Positions 1 to 10,868 of a stretch of DNA of 64,000 nucleotides are shown one piece after another. A program made the translations under genes and the position numbers. The stretch is from Cyanodermella asteris (Eukaryota; Ascomycota; Lecanoromycetes; Ostropales; Stictidaceae): the NCBI GenBank assembly GCA_900618795.1, contig UYJD01000005.1:1845603-1909602 (forward strand), written 5' to 3'. How positions within the stretch are numbered: the stretch's first letter is position 1; each line of letters opens with the position of its first letter. The notes beneath the pieces are model-generated. The model was not told the origin of the DNA. It did not search any database and saw only the letters and a list, made by a program, of their open reading frames with translations.

Positions 1-64
1 CTCGACAGAACATTGAACCGCCATCCCCAGATTCCTGCAGCCATACCTCCGATTACAAGTCAAG

Positions 65-547
65 ATGGTGTCCAAGGAATTCGAGAAGGCCACGATCGAG
101 ATTGAACAGATTGGCAAGCCGCTCGGCAACGATGATCTCCTAAACGTACGTTGAGCTCCACGTCTGCATCTCAGCGCACAGCTTTTGCATACCATGTTGG
201 TATGGACGACCGTGACTGACGACACGTAGCTTTACGCTCTCTTCAAACTCGCTCGCAGCGAGGAGCCGGCCAAGCCTGGCTTCATCGACATTGCCGTAAG
301 TCGTATCCTACAACTGCTAGGTGAGAGATACCGGTAGCTGATCTGTCTCCTCGACTAGGGCAAGGCCAAGAAGAAGAGGTACGACGAGTACAAGGTGAAT
401 ATCAGCTCGCCTGCCGAGGCCGAGCAGGAATATATCAAACTCGTCGAAGGATTCAAGGCCTCGCACGGCTACGATGCCTCGCGCACAACCAAGGCTGACG
501 GGTCCGCCATCGACCCGAAGAAGCTGGAGAAGCTCAAGTCGCTGTAA
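65..547 (+). CDS. ACB1: Acyl-CoA-binding protein, 3 exons
   Basis: Small cytosolic carrier of long-chain acyl-CoA esters. Exons 65-145, 230-295 and 359-547 give 111 residues; the introns (84 and 63 nt) begin GTACGT and GTAAGT, end in TAG and fall between codons. Visible ACBP core: LYALFKLAR at the helix 2 start, KPGFID, then GKAKKKRYDEYK, then a helix ending YIKLVEGF. Oddity: helix 3 of classical ACBPs reads KAKWDAW, but here the two tryptophans are replaced (KKRYDEY), and there is a 20-odd residue lysine-rich tail, so it may be a divergent paralogue. It converges with TDP1 276 bp away. Family assignment is firm; ligand range is inferred. Confidence 0.85.
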
Positions 548-823
548 GGGGCCGATTGTGTTTATCGCAAAGGTCGAATAAAGCATGACTAGTCTTATTC
601 CAATGCATGCCAGGAGTTTGAATAACCACATATATACCATGACAGGTCCAATGAATTGGCTTGTCAGTCGTGCCCGATCTCTATGCGTGTCCGCACCTCG
701 ACAATAGATTCGAAAGACCACAGAGGCCTTGCGAAAAGCAATGGCTCTCTCCTCACACGAGCACCTGGGTATGAACATCACTTGAGGCCATCTATGCGCA
801 AAACCGAAGTGAATTATCAGCAT

Positions 824-2610
824 TCAAAAGCCTGGCCATGATCGACCTCGCCAGTCTGGTGCCGCGTCCGCTGAAGTGCAGCACCATGGATCTTCGTCCT
901 TTGCGTATGGAACAAGAGGTAAGTCATAAGGCATTCTGAAGCCAATGACGGTCTCTCCAGCCTTCCCGTATACTGGCATGTCTGATTTGAATGTGGGAAC
1001 CATTCGCGATGCTCCCTCCGTGAAGAGCTCTGGCCACACAACGACGCCGATTTCGTAGCTGCAAACACGAACAGTGCCATCACCAGTCCGGGCTTCACCC
1101 CAAGCTTGCTTAGACAAATTTGCCGATGTCACCATTGCCCAGTCTATGCAGGTCTTCTCAGAGTCTGGAAATCGGATATAGGTTTTTATGTGAGGACCTG
1201 CTCTTTTTCGACCAGCGTCTCTTGTTGTCGTGGCCGCCTCAACATCATTCAGGCTTTGTCCACAGTCTCCGGCCCAGTGGCACATCATAGGTCGCATATA
1301 AGCGAGTTGCTTCTGGTTCGCTGGCTTCTGGGTCTTGAAGTGAATGGAAGAGCCGCAAGCGTATCCGGTATGAGACCGTCGAATCTCTTCAGCAGTCGGA
1401 AATATTATTGAAAAGCTGCAACTAGCTGGGTCCGCTGATTTGCTTCGAGAAAGCGTGGCGAAGAATGTGCTGCGAAGCCAGTCATCTTTCACTCCCAAAG
1501 TCCCCACAGACGATACCTGTACAGCAATACTGGGGTTTTTGGATCGTGCTGGCACATTCCGGAGGATCCTTGCAAGACCCGGCCAGCCAAACAACGTCAT
1601 GTCTGGGGCCGCAAGGCCGACATTCTGTCTGCCAGGGGCGCTTGCAATCAGAGCCGCTTTCACAGCTCCGAAGTCATATTTGATCAGCTGCTCAGTCAAG
1701 GGACGTAGGCGCCATTCATATGACCGAAGGTATGATAACAAGTCATGTTTGAAACGAGCCCCTGTGCCGTAAGCGCTTTGCGAGCCATCCTTGGCTTCAG
1801 CTTGAAGCAGAGAAAGGACAGGGGAGCGCCAGACTGCCTGAGTCATTCGCCAATCTTGCGCCAGCATGTTTGCCGTCAAAATGACCACTTGCGCCGTATC
1901 GTCATGCTTAATAAGAATGAACATCTTTGTGTGATGTGTTCCGAATGGTTCCGAGAGGTATGCTGCGTAGGACTTGATGTTAGGATGTCTTTGAACAGCC
2001 TCCTCAATGTCCGCTCGACGGGGGTCGTCTCGCTTCCAGAATCCATGGACAAGGTGTAGCTTGACAAGGCTTCGCACGTCTTCGTCGAAATGCTGTCTAG
2101 CTTTTGGTTAGCACCGAATCTCGCATTGACGCAATGAAGCCGTTGAAGACGAGGTGCTTACATCATCCACTCAATGTCGAAAAGGTAGTTGAAGGCCCAA
2201 CACTCGTTGATCAGAGGGTCAGCCAGGATGTCATGTAGACTTACTGTATCGATGTTACTCGATGGTGGGAGTCCATCAACGCTGCAGAGTTGAATCGGAG
2301 AAGCTTGAATGGTGGGGGTGTCCGAGGGGGGCGCACTGGAAGCCGCATTCGCAGTCTCCTGCAAAGAACTACTCCCAGCTATCTGCGGCATGTTTGAGGT
2401 CGACTTCGACACAAAGACTCCACGACCGAGACTTTCAGGGTCTTCCTTCGCTCCTCGTTTCCGAGCTGGAGGGCTGATAGAGCGGGAATGGTCCTGCCTG
2501 CGTCTATTATAAGCTGGATTCAACGCATCGTGGCTCAAGTGTGTGACTGTGGTGGCATCACTAGCACCGCTCGATCTTCGTCGCTTTCTAGGCAGCGAGT
2601 TCGCGTCCAT
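824..2610 (-). CDS. TDP1: Tyrosyl-DNA phosphodiesterase 1, 2 exons
   Basis: Nuclear repair enzyme that removes tyrosine (trapped topoisomerase I) from DNA 3' ends. Exon 1 2610-2162 and exon 2 2096-824 flank a 65-nt intron (GTAAGC...CTAG); the junction restores WMIQHFDEDV. Product 573 residues. Both HKD half-motifs are present: HHTK (about residues 205-208) and HIKTY (about 452-456) followed by SANLSKQAWG. The family ending, PYDLPLVPY then DWRGRSW, is present, so the C-terminus is complete. The first 110 or so residues are basic and low in complexity with KRKRR-like patches, likely a nuclear signal. The start is the first ATG. It is divergent to VPS1 across about 0.8 kb. Confidence 0.93.
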
Positions 2611-3438
2611 CTTTTAGACCTGGCACAAGCGCAACTTGAATCACGATCCTGCGGCGCAAAGGTGCGAAGAAAATTGATATCAGACAAGGAAGCGGCCGAT
2701 ATCACTTCAGATTTCGGTCTGAGCTCTCTGAGCTCATGAAATTGGCAGGAGTGACCAGGGGATCGTGAATCCCAGGAAATTGTTGAGGCGTTACTGTAGA
2801 TGATGCACCACTAGGTTGATGAAATAGATCCCAGACCACGGCTTCAGGTCCGATCAAATGAGATTGGCAGTAGACAGCTGTAGAGTTGCTTGTCAAAGTA
2901 GTTCATGGTAATCTCGAAGCGTTTGTGTTGCTGAGCTCATCAACGGTGTGAGATGCATAGGGGAGGCGAACGACACTTGGGCACCGCTTTAGAGCGCTGG
3001 TCGCTTGGTAACCAGACTCTCTTGCCGTACATGTTTCCCATTTGCGAAAATTACAGCCAGTTGTAGTGGGCTGCTCGTTTAGCTCTCCTGTCAAGAACTG
3101 CCTGGACTTTGTCGGAAGTGGTAGCCTTGAGGTCGCAAGCATCACTGCTATCTCCACGGTCCCAGCCGTCCTGCGCCACACAGCCACGGGACAGATCCCA
3201 ACTTACACGGTCGGAACGGGACAACACGTCAGCCGGACATTCATTGGCATCCATCGTATCGTCTACCCAGAGTGATCAGTTCATACACGGTCAGCGGATC
3301 AGGCCCCAGAATTCTGCCCCTTTTGCCGGCGCTGCTACCTTTGCTACACCTCTCCCCAGACATCCCTGTCCTCTACTATAAGCCTGACCAGAGGTCCGGA
3401 CGAGCAGACGATAGTGGCCGCAGCCGCAGACCCAAAAC
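2611..3438. other. Divergent spacer TDP1/VPS1
   Basis: No coding sequence is supported here. It must hold the promoters of both flanking genes; short ORFs on both strands overlap each other and show no recognisable motif. Confidence 0.6.
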
Positions 3439-5756
3439 ATGGCGCAACCAAGCTCTTCGTAAGTTTGTTGACTGATAGAGGTTGAACATTATGCTAACGT
3501 ACTATTACAGGAGCATTAATGTCAACGATCCGGCCCTTATCACCCTCGTCAACAAGTTGCAAGATGTCTTTTCAACAGTCGGTGTATGTCCAACCCCTTT
3601 CTCGAACACTTGCTGCCCCTCGCTGACAACCCGCAGGTGCAAAACCCCATCGACCTTCCCCAAATCGCTGTCGTTGGATCGCAGTCAAGTGGCAAGAGTT
3701 CAGTACTAGAGAACATTGTTGGGAGAGATTTGTAAGTCATCCGGGCGGGAAACACCCAGGCAGCAGGTTCTGACTAGAAGCTGTTCAGCTTGCCTCGAGG
3801 AACGGGCATTGTTACCCGACGACCGTTAATCCTGCAGCTAATCAACCGACCGGCTACTGCGACAGCGAATGGTGCCGCTGCCACAAATGGCTCGACAGAC
3901 AAGAACTCCAACCCAGACGAGTGGGGCGAGTTTCTTCACGTGCCCGGCCAAAAGTTCTACGACTTTAATAAGATCAGAGCCGAGATTGTCAAAGAGACGG
4001 ACGCGAAGACAGGTCGCAATGCGGGCATCTCACCAGCGCCTATCAATTTGAGAATATACTCGCCTCACGTATTGACCTTGACGCTGGTGGATTTGCCTGG
4101 TCTGACCAAAGTTCCAGTTGGGGACCAGCCCAGAGATATTGAGAAGCAGATCAAGGACATGGTGTTGAAGCAGATTACCAAGCCAAACGCCATCATCCTC
4201 GCTGTGACTGCAGCTAATACCGATTTGGCGAACTCAGATGGTTTAAAGCTTGCCCGCGAGGTGGATCCGGAAGGTCAAAGAACAATCGGTGTATTGACCA
4301 AGGTTGACCTCATGGACGAGGGCACAGACGTTGTGGATATTCTTGCAGGTCGCATCATTCCCTTGCGGTTGGGCTATGTCCCGGTTGTCAACCGAGGGCA
4401 GCGCGATATCGAGAACAGCAAAGACATTAAGCTCGCTCTGGAGAATGAGAGAGCTTTCTTTGAGAACCACAAGGCATATCGCAACAAGAGCTCATACTGC
4501 GGAACCCCGTATTTGGCCCGGAAGCTGAACCTTATCCTCATGATGCACATCAAACAGACACTCCCGGACATCAAGAACCGTATCAGCGCCTCACTGCAGA
4601 AGTATACGACAGAACTTGCTTCGCTCGGCGACAGCATGGGGCTTGGCAATCCTCAGAATATCGTCCTCAACATCATAACGGAGTTCTGCAATGAATACAG
4701 AACAGTCCTGGAAGGCAAAAATGAGGAGCTTTCGTCGGTGGAATTGTCCGGTGGAGCTCGTATCAGTTTCGTCTTCCATGAGCTCTACAGCAATGGTGTC
4801 AAGGCTGTAGATCCCTTCGATCAAGTCAAGGACATCGACATCCGAACCATCCTTTACAACTCGTCTGGCAGCTCGCCTGCTCTTTTCGTTGGCACCACAG
4901 CATTTGAGTTGATTGTGAAGCAACAGATCAAGAGACTAGAGGACCCCAGTCTGAAGTGTATCAGTCTAGTGTATGACGAGCTCGTGAGGATCCTTGGCCA
5001 GCTTCTGCAGAGGCCTATGTTCCGCCGTTACCCAATGTTGAAGGAGAAGTTCCACTCCGTGGTCGTGACTTTCTTCAAGAAATCCATGGACCCTACGAAC
5101 AAGCTTGTTCGCGATCTTGTCGCCATGGAGGCTTGCTACGTCAACACCGGACATCCCGATTTTCTGAACGGCCATAGAGCCATGGCCATTGTCAACGAGC
5201 GTCACGCCGCTGCTAGACCGGTCCAGGTTGACCCAAAGACTGGCAAGCCGCTGCCTGCATCTGCTGCTCCACCGCGCGCAGTCAGTCCTAGCTTAGACCC
5301 GTCAGCCACTGGCGACGGTGGCTCAGGCTTTTTCGGCTCCTTCTGGAGCTCCAAGAACAAGAAGAAGATGGCAGCCATGGAGGCGCCTCCGCCACAGTTG
5401 AAGGCTAGCGGCACCCTCAGCGACAAGGAAAACCAAGAAGTCGAGGTTATTAAGTTGCTTATCACCAGCTATTTCAACATTACTAGGCGGACGATGATTG
5501 ACATGGTACCCAAGGCCATCATGTTGACCCTGGTTCAGTGAGTGCTCCCGCTCCTATACTTACACTAGCCCACTAACACAGTTCCAGACACACCAAGGAG
5601 GACATGCAGCGCGAGCTCCTCGAGAACCTATACCGAACGAATGATTTCGATGACTTGCTCAAAGAGTCTGACTTTACCGTTCGCCGTCGCAAGGAGTGCC
5701 AGCAGATGGTGGAGAGCTTGAGCAAGGCAAGTGAGATTGTGAGCCAGGTTCAGTAA
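3439..5756 (+). CDS. VPS1: Dynamin-like GTPase Vps1, 5 exons
   Basis: Membrane-scission GTPase acting in Golgi-to-endosome/vacuole sorting and peroxisome fission. Exons 3439-3458, 3511-3583, 3637-3731, 3789-5537 and 5588-5756 give 701 residues, the usual Vps1 length. Motifs: P-loop GSQSSGKS at 45-52, the switch I segment around [13 protein letters not shown] (G3) and TKVDLMD (G4), then the dynamin middle region and a C-terminal GED ending in [17 protein letters not shown]. There is no PH or proline-rich domain, as in Vps1/DRP1 types. The first exon codes only six full codons; the start MAQPSSS was chosen because it splices in frame to SINVNDPAL. Four short introns crowd the 5' part, typical of this gene in filamentous fungi. 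Confidence 0.96.
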
Positions 5757-6909
5757 AGACCATTCAACTCTACGAACTTCATGAAACCCCTATACCCAAT
5801 CGCGCCCTTTGCTCGAGTTCCAGCGGCCGAAGTGGTCGGAGGCGCGGCAGCAGTTGTAAGGATGTTTAGCCATATGATGTCCAGGGCGAATGGTGCGACC
5901 TCTGGTGGTGCATTATTTTATTAGACGAGTTTCAAGTGGGCTGGTTTTATTACCGTGATAAACTGTGTGTTTTCTGGAGGACCGGTCACGTAGCTTGCTA
6001 GATTCAATGCAGCATGTCCAGCGAAGAATCGTCAGTCGCGCGCAGATTCTTGAGCTGATGCAGTCAATTTGTAAGACAGCAGTCAGAGAATGCAGCAAAT
6101 TTCCCCCTTGAGCTTACCACCGGAATTTAGCACAAGGCTGGCATTGATGCTTGTGTCGCGAAGCCACCCCTAATTCGCACGAGTATTAGAGTTCACATTC
6201 GCCCTGAAGCCGCGATTTCGCATGAAAGGTCTGTTGATACAGGCCACCTCGGTCGAGGGACTGGTCCAAGCCCGAGCAGTCCCCTGCCCAATCGAGATTA
6301 GACACGAGCTTCTAAAGTGCTGTTCATTGCTAGCAATCTCAGCCTTCAGCCTTGGACCAGCCCTACACGGGTATGGATCGGTCAGCCGCGTCACTAGGGC
6401 GCCTCTCAGTGGAGAAGCTGGTCTCCAGTCGTCATTACAAGCCCATCGACATGAAGGCTGCGACTCGCTACAGCCTGCAAATCATCCGGCGAAGTACATC
6501 AAATCTGTATCTGCAAAGGCGGCCTGGAGCGGCGCCGGACGACTAGAGAGCTCACCAGCGCTGAGCAAAGCAACGATGAGGCCACTTAACGGCCCTGCCT
6601 GGCAATGCCCTGCGGCTTGGGGCTGATGGCTGCAGGCCATTGCAGGCCAATCGGATGCGGCTGAGAATGTGACCTTTTCTCTCGCCTCCTCCTGCAACAC
6701 ACAGCAAAACAACTCCGCCTGTGGCCCAAGGCAGGCCAGGCGCCAAAGTGTGATTCCCATCATCTATTGCTTCTCCACGATAGCATAATGACCGCCGACT
6801 TATCAGTCATGTTGCTCTCCTATGTATTAGCTGCATTATGGCCACAGGCTGCTTGGTTTGTCTCTCCATTTCTTCGGCGTCCTCCTACTCATGAACGATA
6901 ATTACCAGC
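5757..6909. other. Gene-less spacer after VPS1
   Basis: About 1.15 kb without a supportable gene. Open frames around 6222-6763 exist on both strands over the same bases and none shows a domain. The last part is presumably the promoter of the rhodopsin-domain gene at 6910. Confidence 0.5.
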
Positions 6910-8025
6910 ATGGTGGATGGCGTCGATGCCACTACTGTGCTTGTTGTCTCAATCGTCTTCTCTGTCCTTGCTACTTTGATCTTGATCCTGCGAATCCTGG
7001 CCCGCCATTCCAAAAACGACTTTTGGGCCCCCGATGACTACGCCTTTTGTGTTGCTTTCATTCTCCTTTGGGCATGCGCGGGATGCGACTGCCTCACAGC
7101 GGAGTACACAAAAGACGATGAACATGTCGCAGACAAGGTTGAGCACGACCAGATCCTCGAAAGATACCTCGTTGCATCCCAAGTCTGCTGGATCTTCGCT
7201 GCATCATCGGCGAAGCTTGCTGTGCTGCTTTTCTTCTACCGTATCTCAACGACGCGAACGCGATCATGGCTCACGGTAATCGTATATATGCTCTGTGGGC
7301 TTTTAGGCGCGTTTTGGGTGGCAGGCGTCGTGTTTTACGCAACGAACCGAGGGTATTCGCTGTCCGGCAATGCTGGACTTGGTGCAATCAACGCCTTCTT
7401 GGGGGTCGCTGTCATGTCAATCCCCTTGCCAGCAATATGGACTTCGAATACAAGCAAACACTCGAAACTTGTACAGACTTCACTGTTCGGTCTCGGCTGG
7501 ACGGCTGTCGCATTCAGCATCGCACACCTTTCTACCTTCGGGGTGACCGACATGTCTTTGTCCGGGCAACGGAACTGGGTATTACTCCTCTGTTGGTCCA
7601 TCATCGAGCCCTGCTTATGGCTCATCTCCGGCTCTGCACCTTCAATAATACAACTCTACCGAAGAGGGGTTACTACGAGGTTCGACGTCGAGGCATCCAA
7701 CATTGGTCGATTCAGCGCGATTCCTGGTACTAGTCATGAAGGAGTCCTACTCACAGCGCTTCCACCGGTGCCAGGTCTTCCTCCAAACGTGATATACCAC
7801 CAACGGCGCAGCCCCTCGCCACTGGAGCCACCTCTAGCCAGGATCAGCGGGCCATTGCAACCACCAGCATCCGTGTTTCCTGGAGACTCGGAAGCACAGC
7901 GCGATACTCCACGACCAACACCAAGTCTTACGAGACAGAGTTCAATGAGAACAGGCATGTACACGTATTGGAGGCAGGATGAGGAAGATGATGGCAACGA
8001 CAGCCCTGCCACCACGTTGAGGTGA
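6910..8025 (+). CDS. Fungal rhodopsin-domain 7-TM membrane protein (1)
   Basis: Intronless, 371 residues. About seven hydrophobic segments fill residues 8-245 (first TTVLVVSIVFSVLATLILI), followed by a polar Pro/Ser-rich cytoplasmic tail of about 125 residues. Layout and conserved spots (DDYAF after TM1-2, KLAVLLFFYR at TM3, W..E near the last TM) match the fungal-only rhodopsin/SAT4 family that includes PTH11-like receptors; no CFEM cysteine domain precedes the TMs. It is more diverged than the other three copies in the window (39063, 42003, 51188) and lacks their CLQCQP-type motif. Role in signal sensing is inferred from the family; ligand unknown. Confidence 0.8.
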   Translation: MVDGVDATTVLVVSIVFSVLATLILILRILARHSKNDFWAPDDYAFCVAFILLWACAGCDCLTAEYTKDDEHVADKVEHDQILERYLVASQVCWIFAASSAKLAVLLFFYRISTTRTRSWLTVIVYMLCGLLGAFWVAGVVFYATNRGYSLSGNAGLGAINAFLGVAVMSIPLPAIWTSNTSKHSKLVQTSLFGLGWTAVAFSIAHLSTFGVTDMSLSGQRNWVLLLCWSIIEPCLWLISGSAPSIIQLYRRGVTTRFDVEASNIGRFSAIPGTSHEGVLLTALPPVPGLPPNVIYHQRRSPSPLEPPLARISGPLQPPASVFPGDSEAQRDTPRPTPSLTRQSSMRTGMYTYWRQDEEDDGNDSPATTLR

Positions 8026-8371
8026 TTCGACGCGCTAGCTGAGGGTGTGAACATATGACTAGATAGGTGGGGTAACTTTTCGCGGAGTTTCAATTCGAGA
8101 TACACGTATGTATCGGAACAAAGGGACCCCATTCAGCGCCTGGGACAGAGGCTGCTTTCTCTGTTTAACGCCACTACATATGCGTCTGTAGTCTCATGGC
8201 TTCCTTGTGTAACAGTCTCTTTCACGCTGGTGACCTCAATGATCTCTTTGTGCTATATGACAAGACAAACCTAGACTGCGCGCTTGTGTTCAATGTCAAA
8301 CGCTCAAGTGAAATATACCTTCCCTTTCCCGCGCCTGAGATTTCCTCAATGTTCTATACCAATACTTCATC

Positions 8372-8656
8372 ATGTTGACCGTGACTCTCTGTAACATACT
8401 TTTGGCAGGCGCCATTGCGCTCATCTTTCTCACTTTCTTTTTGGTCCTTTTTACTCCTTTATTCGTCCCTGCTAGGTTGGTCAGGTCCCACCTTGGGATG
8501 TTCGGTGCTCACTCTTCCTCAGGAGAAGGACAAGCTCTGATAGGCGCGCATGGCGAGGAGACTTGTTCTGACTACTACGATTACGCAGATGGCTCAAGTC
8601 TCAATCCGGATAACTTCTCGATCTGGTCGCCCTCCTGCTGGGGCCCGGTGTTGTGA
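8372..8656 (+). CDS. Possible small single-pass membrane protein
   Basis: 94 residues from a true ATG. Residues 8-32 are strongly hydrophobic (one membrane segment or signal anchor) and are followed by a polar acidic tail with SDYYDYADGSS. No family recognised. It lies alone between two genes and an antisense ORF overlaps its end, so it may be chance. Treat as a candidate only. Confidence 0.25.
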   Translation: MLTVTLCNILLAGAIALIFLTFFLVLFTPLFVPARLVRSHLGMFGAHSSSGEGQALIGAHGEETCSDYYDYADGSSLNPDNFSIWSPSCWGPVL

Positions 8657-9191
8657 CAGCCAGAGCCGGGAGCGGAAACGACGAAGCGAAACAGGTCGAT
8701 CGTGGGCCTCATATCACCGACGAGTCTAGGTTTCGGTACCTTCGAGACTCGACAGTAGTCTGCTCTTTGAATGTTGGGAATAGCATAGCATGCAGCTCGG
8801 TCTGTCGGTCTCGTGCACAGCCTTGCATAATAGCTTCCTGCAGGCAGTGCATCATGCAGCCTCGCCAGATGTAGGACCTGGAACTCCACCCTCAGCCTTG
8901 CTTCGCGCTGACGTGTCAGCATCGACCTAATGGACACCGCATCGTCGTGACAGCAAGCGTGTAGTATAATGGACAGAGCAGCAAGTTGAGGAACGCCGGA
9001 GACGGGCACCTAACGGCCCGGTGTTGCCTCGGACCACGAGAAAGCCCCTCTCGCGGTAGGCCCTTTTCGGTTCAACACAGCACACAAAGAATTAACAACA
9101 ACGTTGCCTCACAGGGCCAACGGAACGCTCACGGTATCGCTCAACAGAATAGTGGTGGATTATGAGGTAAACTAGCAGAGAAAGGAGTAAC

Positions 9192-9199
9192 TATATAAA
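9192..9199 (+). promoter_or_regulatory. TATA box upstream of the EST1-like gene
   Basis: TATATAAA, a full match to the TATAWAW consensus, about 300 bp before the ATG at 9502 and directly beside the E-box palindrome. Confidence 0.45.
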
Positions 9200-9200
9200 C

Positions 9201-9216
9201 AGTATCACGTGATACT
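9201..9216. promoter_or_regulatory. 16-bp perfect palindrome with CACGTG core
   Basis: AGTATCACGTGATACT reads identically on both strands. ATCACGTGAT is the type of site bound by bHLH factors of the Cbf1 group. It starts 2 bp after the TATA box, about 285 bp before the EST1-like ATG. Binding is inferred. Confidence 0.5.
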
Positions 9217-9501
9217 TGCCACCGCGCCTTCCAACACCGGAGAACACTTGCTGACAGCGGCATGCGCCAGCGGCTCAGCGGGCAACCTTGAGTTTGTGTC
9301 CGCTCCGGCAAGTCTGCTCCGGTTTGTAGATAGGCACATATCGTCTTGACATGCTCAATCAACACCTTCCTGCAGCCATGGCCTGCCAGGCAGTAAGTCT
9401 GCATCGGGTGCCATTTCCCACGGATAGCTCTTCCAAAGGTGATCGTGCGTCTCGCTGAATTTGAGATTACGCGTCCTTCGCATTGCTAAAACGGGCATGA
9501 C

Positions 9502-10485
9502 ATGGCTCATTTCGCCCTCCAAAGCCCTCGTCCAAACGCCCATCCTCCACTCAAGCCTCCTCCAACTATAGAGCAAGGCCTCGACCTTCACCTGGCTCAG
9601 GCCCGCCGCTTCTTGAAACGCGAGCACTTGCACGAAGCGACTGCATCCCTCGCTCCAGCTTACGATGCGGCCCATAACCTAGCCCGTACGGACCTTCCTG
9701 AATTCGAGTCAATAGGTGCTCAGGACAAGATTTGGCGAGCGATTATCAAGTGCAACAACGTCTTGCGAACTCGGCTCAGCTCGCTCGATGGCCTGAAACT
9801 TCCGGTAGAAGCACGGAAGTTGAAACGATCTTACCTTGGTTTCCTGGTTCAAGCTCAGGAATTCTTCGTTCAGCTCATATGCATCCTCGCAGGCTCATAT
9901 GACCTGAGAAAAGATGTGAGAGCGAAGATCATGGACGACAGGCATTTTCGAGGACGTGTAGCTGAATTTACCAGACCGTCTAGGCCGCAGCCTGCAGACC
10001 GACAAGCCCAGATGCAGGATCGAAATTTTGAGACAGCTTGTTACAATGCGCTCATCTGTCTGAGTGACTTATCAAGGTATCGGGAACAGTACCGGGAAGG
10101 GCCAAAAATATTTCAAAATGCACTCGAATGGTTAAATTTGGCGATTCACATCATGCCGCACCGTGGGAGGGCATGGTATCAGCGTGCAATGGTATTCATT
10201 GACAGCACACAGACTGAACAGTAGATGCAAGCTGTTCATGATATCTACAAAGCCGCCAGCGTCAAACACGGCATTGTCGGTGCCGTGAAGTCGTTATCAT
10301 CCTTTCTGATTGGCCTACGGTGGCGTGAAGAAGTTCCGGCAGACAGGTCGGCGCATCGAATGCTATTGACAAACGATCCGCGGTGGAAAGACTGGGTTGT
10401 GACGGGGTCACTTTTTGCTGAAGCTTCTTTCGCCAAAGACGGCTTTGTTCTCAACGACGAAGGAGTGAAGCATTCAGTCACCTAG
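9502..10485 (+). pseudogene. EST1/SMG7-like protein gene interrupted by an in-frame TAG
   Basis: The frame runs 240 codons from ATG 9502, meets TAG at 10222-10224 and continues open in the same frame for 86 codons to a TAG at 10483. The first part resembles the N-terminal helical region of EST1/SMG5-7 proteins (LKRSYLGFLVQAQEFFVQLI, then LICLSDLSRYREQYR, then ALEWLNLAIHIMPHRGRAWY); the part after the stop (HDIYKAASV) continues that repeat with the expected spacing, so the stop sits inside a domain. CAG to TAG is a single C-to-T change, the kind RIP makes. No plausible 45-60 nt intron removes it without breaking the frame. At most 327 codons, it is also short for the family. Alternatives: a truncated 240-residue protein, read-through, or a sequence error. 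Confidence 0.6.
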
Positions 10486-10868
10486 CCACGCGGAGGCATG
10501 TCGACACCAACCAGTCGACAGGCGAAAGCTGCCATCCTCAGCTTCCATGCCCCATAGCATCCAAGCAACCAGGTCAACCCTTGCCTGAAGAGCAGCCCGG
10601 CTTGATCATCTTCGATTCTGGCACCACGGATGCGCTACCGTTCGAGCGACGCGTCACGAAGTCTTAAGTTTGTCTTCGGAGGTGGAGAGGAAACTGTTCA
10701 ACTAAGATTTCATCATACTCAACTCATACACTCGTGAAGATCGTGGAGGATCGTGTCACGTTGCCATTTTCGACATATATCTAAACCTCTACCTTGCCCG
10801 TTTTGTTGTTGAAACCAGGAACGCCCGCTCACATATGTCATGCAAGGAAATCAGAGGCTAGTGATACA
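10486..10868. other. Short spacer, convergent 3' ends
   Basis: 383 bp between the EST1-like gene and the 3' end of adenosine kinase; nothing recognised, presumably 3' UTRs. Confidence 0.5.

Larger units (their letters stand above)
8026..9501. other. Spacer between rhodopsin-domain gene and EST1-like gene
   Basis: About 1.5 kb. It contains one weak small-ORF candidate (8372-8656), a TATA box (9192-9199) and a 16-bp CACGTG palindrome (9201-9216). Nothing else was recognised. Confidence 0.5.

Noticed and set aside
6222-6763. 134-codon plus-strand ORF and antisense ORFs
   Set aside because: No domain; composition like spacer; probably chance.
8950-9085. Possible tRNA (A-box-like TAGTATAATGG and B-box-like GGTTCAACAC)
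   Set aside because: The boxes are about 100 nt apart and no acceptor or T stem can be paired.
10176-10224. A 49-nt GT...TAG intron that would remove the stop in the EST1-like gene
   Set aside because: Weak donor GTATCA, and joining creates a new TGA; the alternative acceptor shifts the frame and loses the family pattern.
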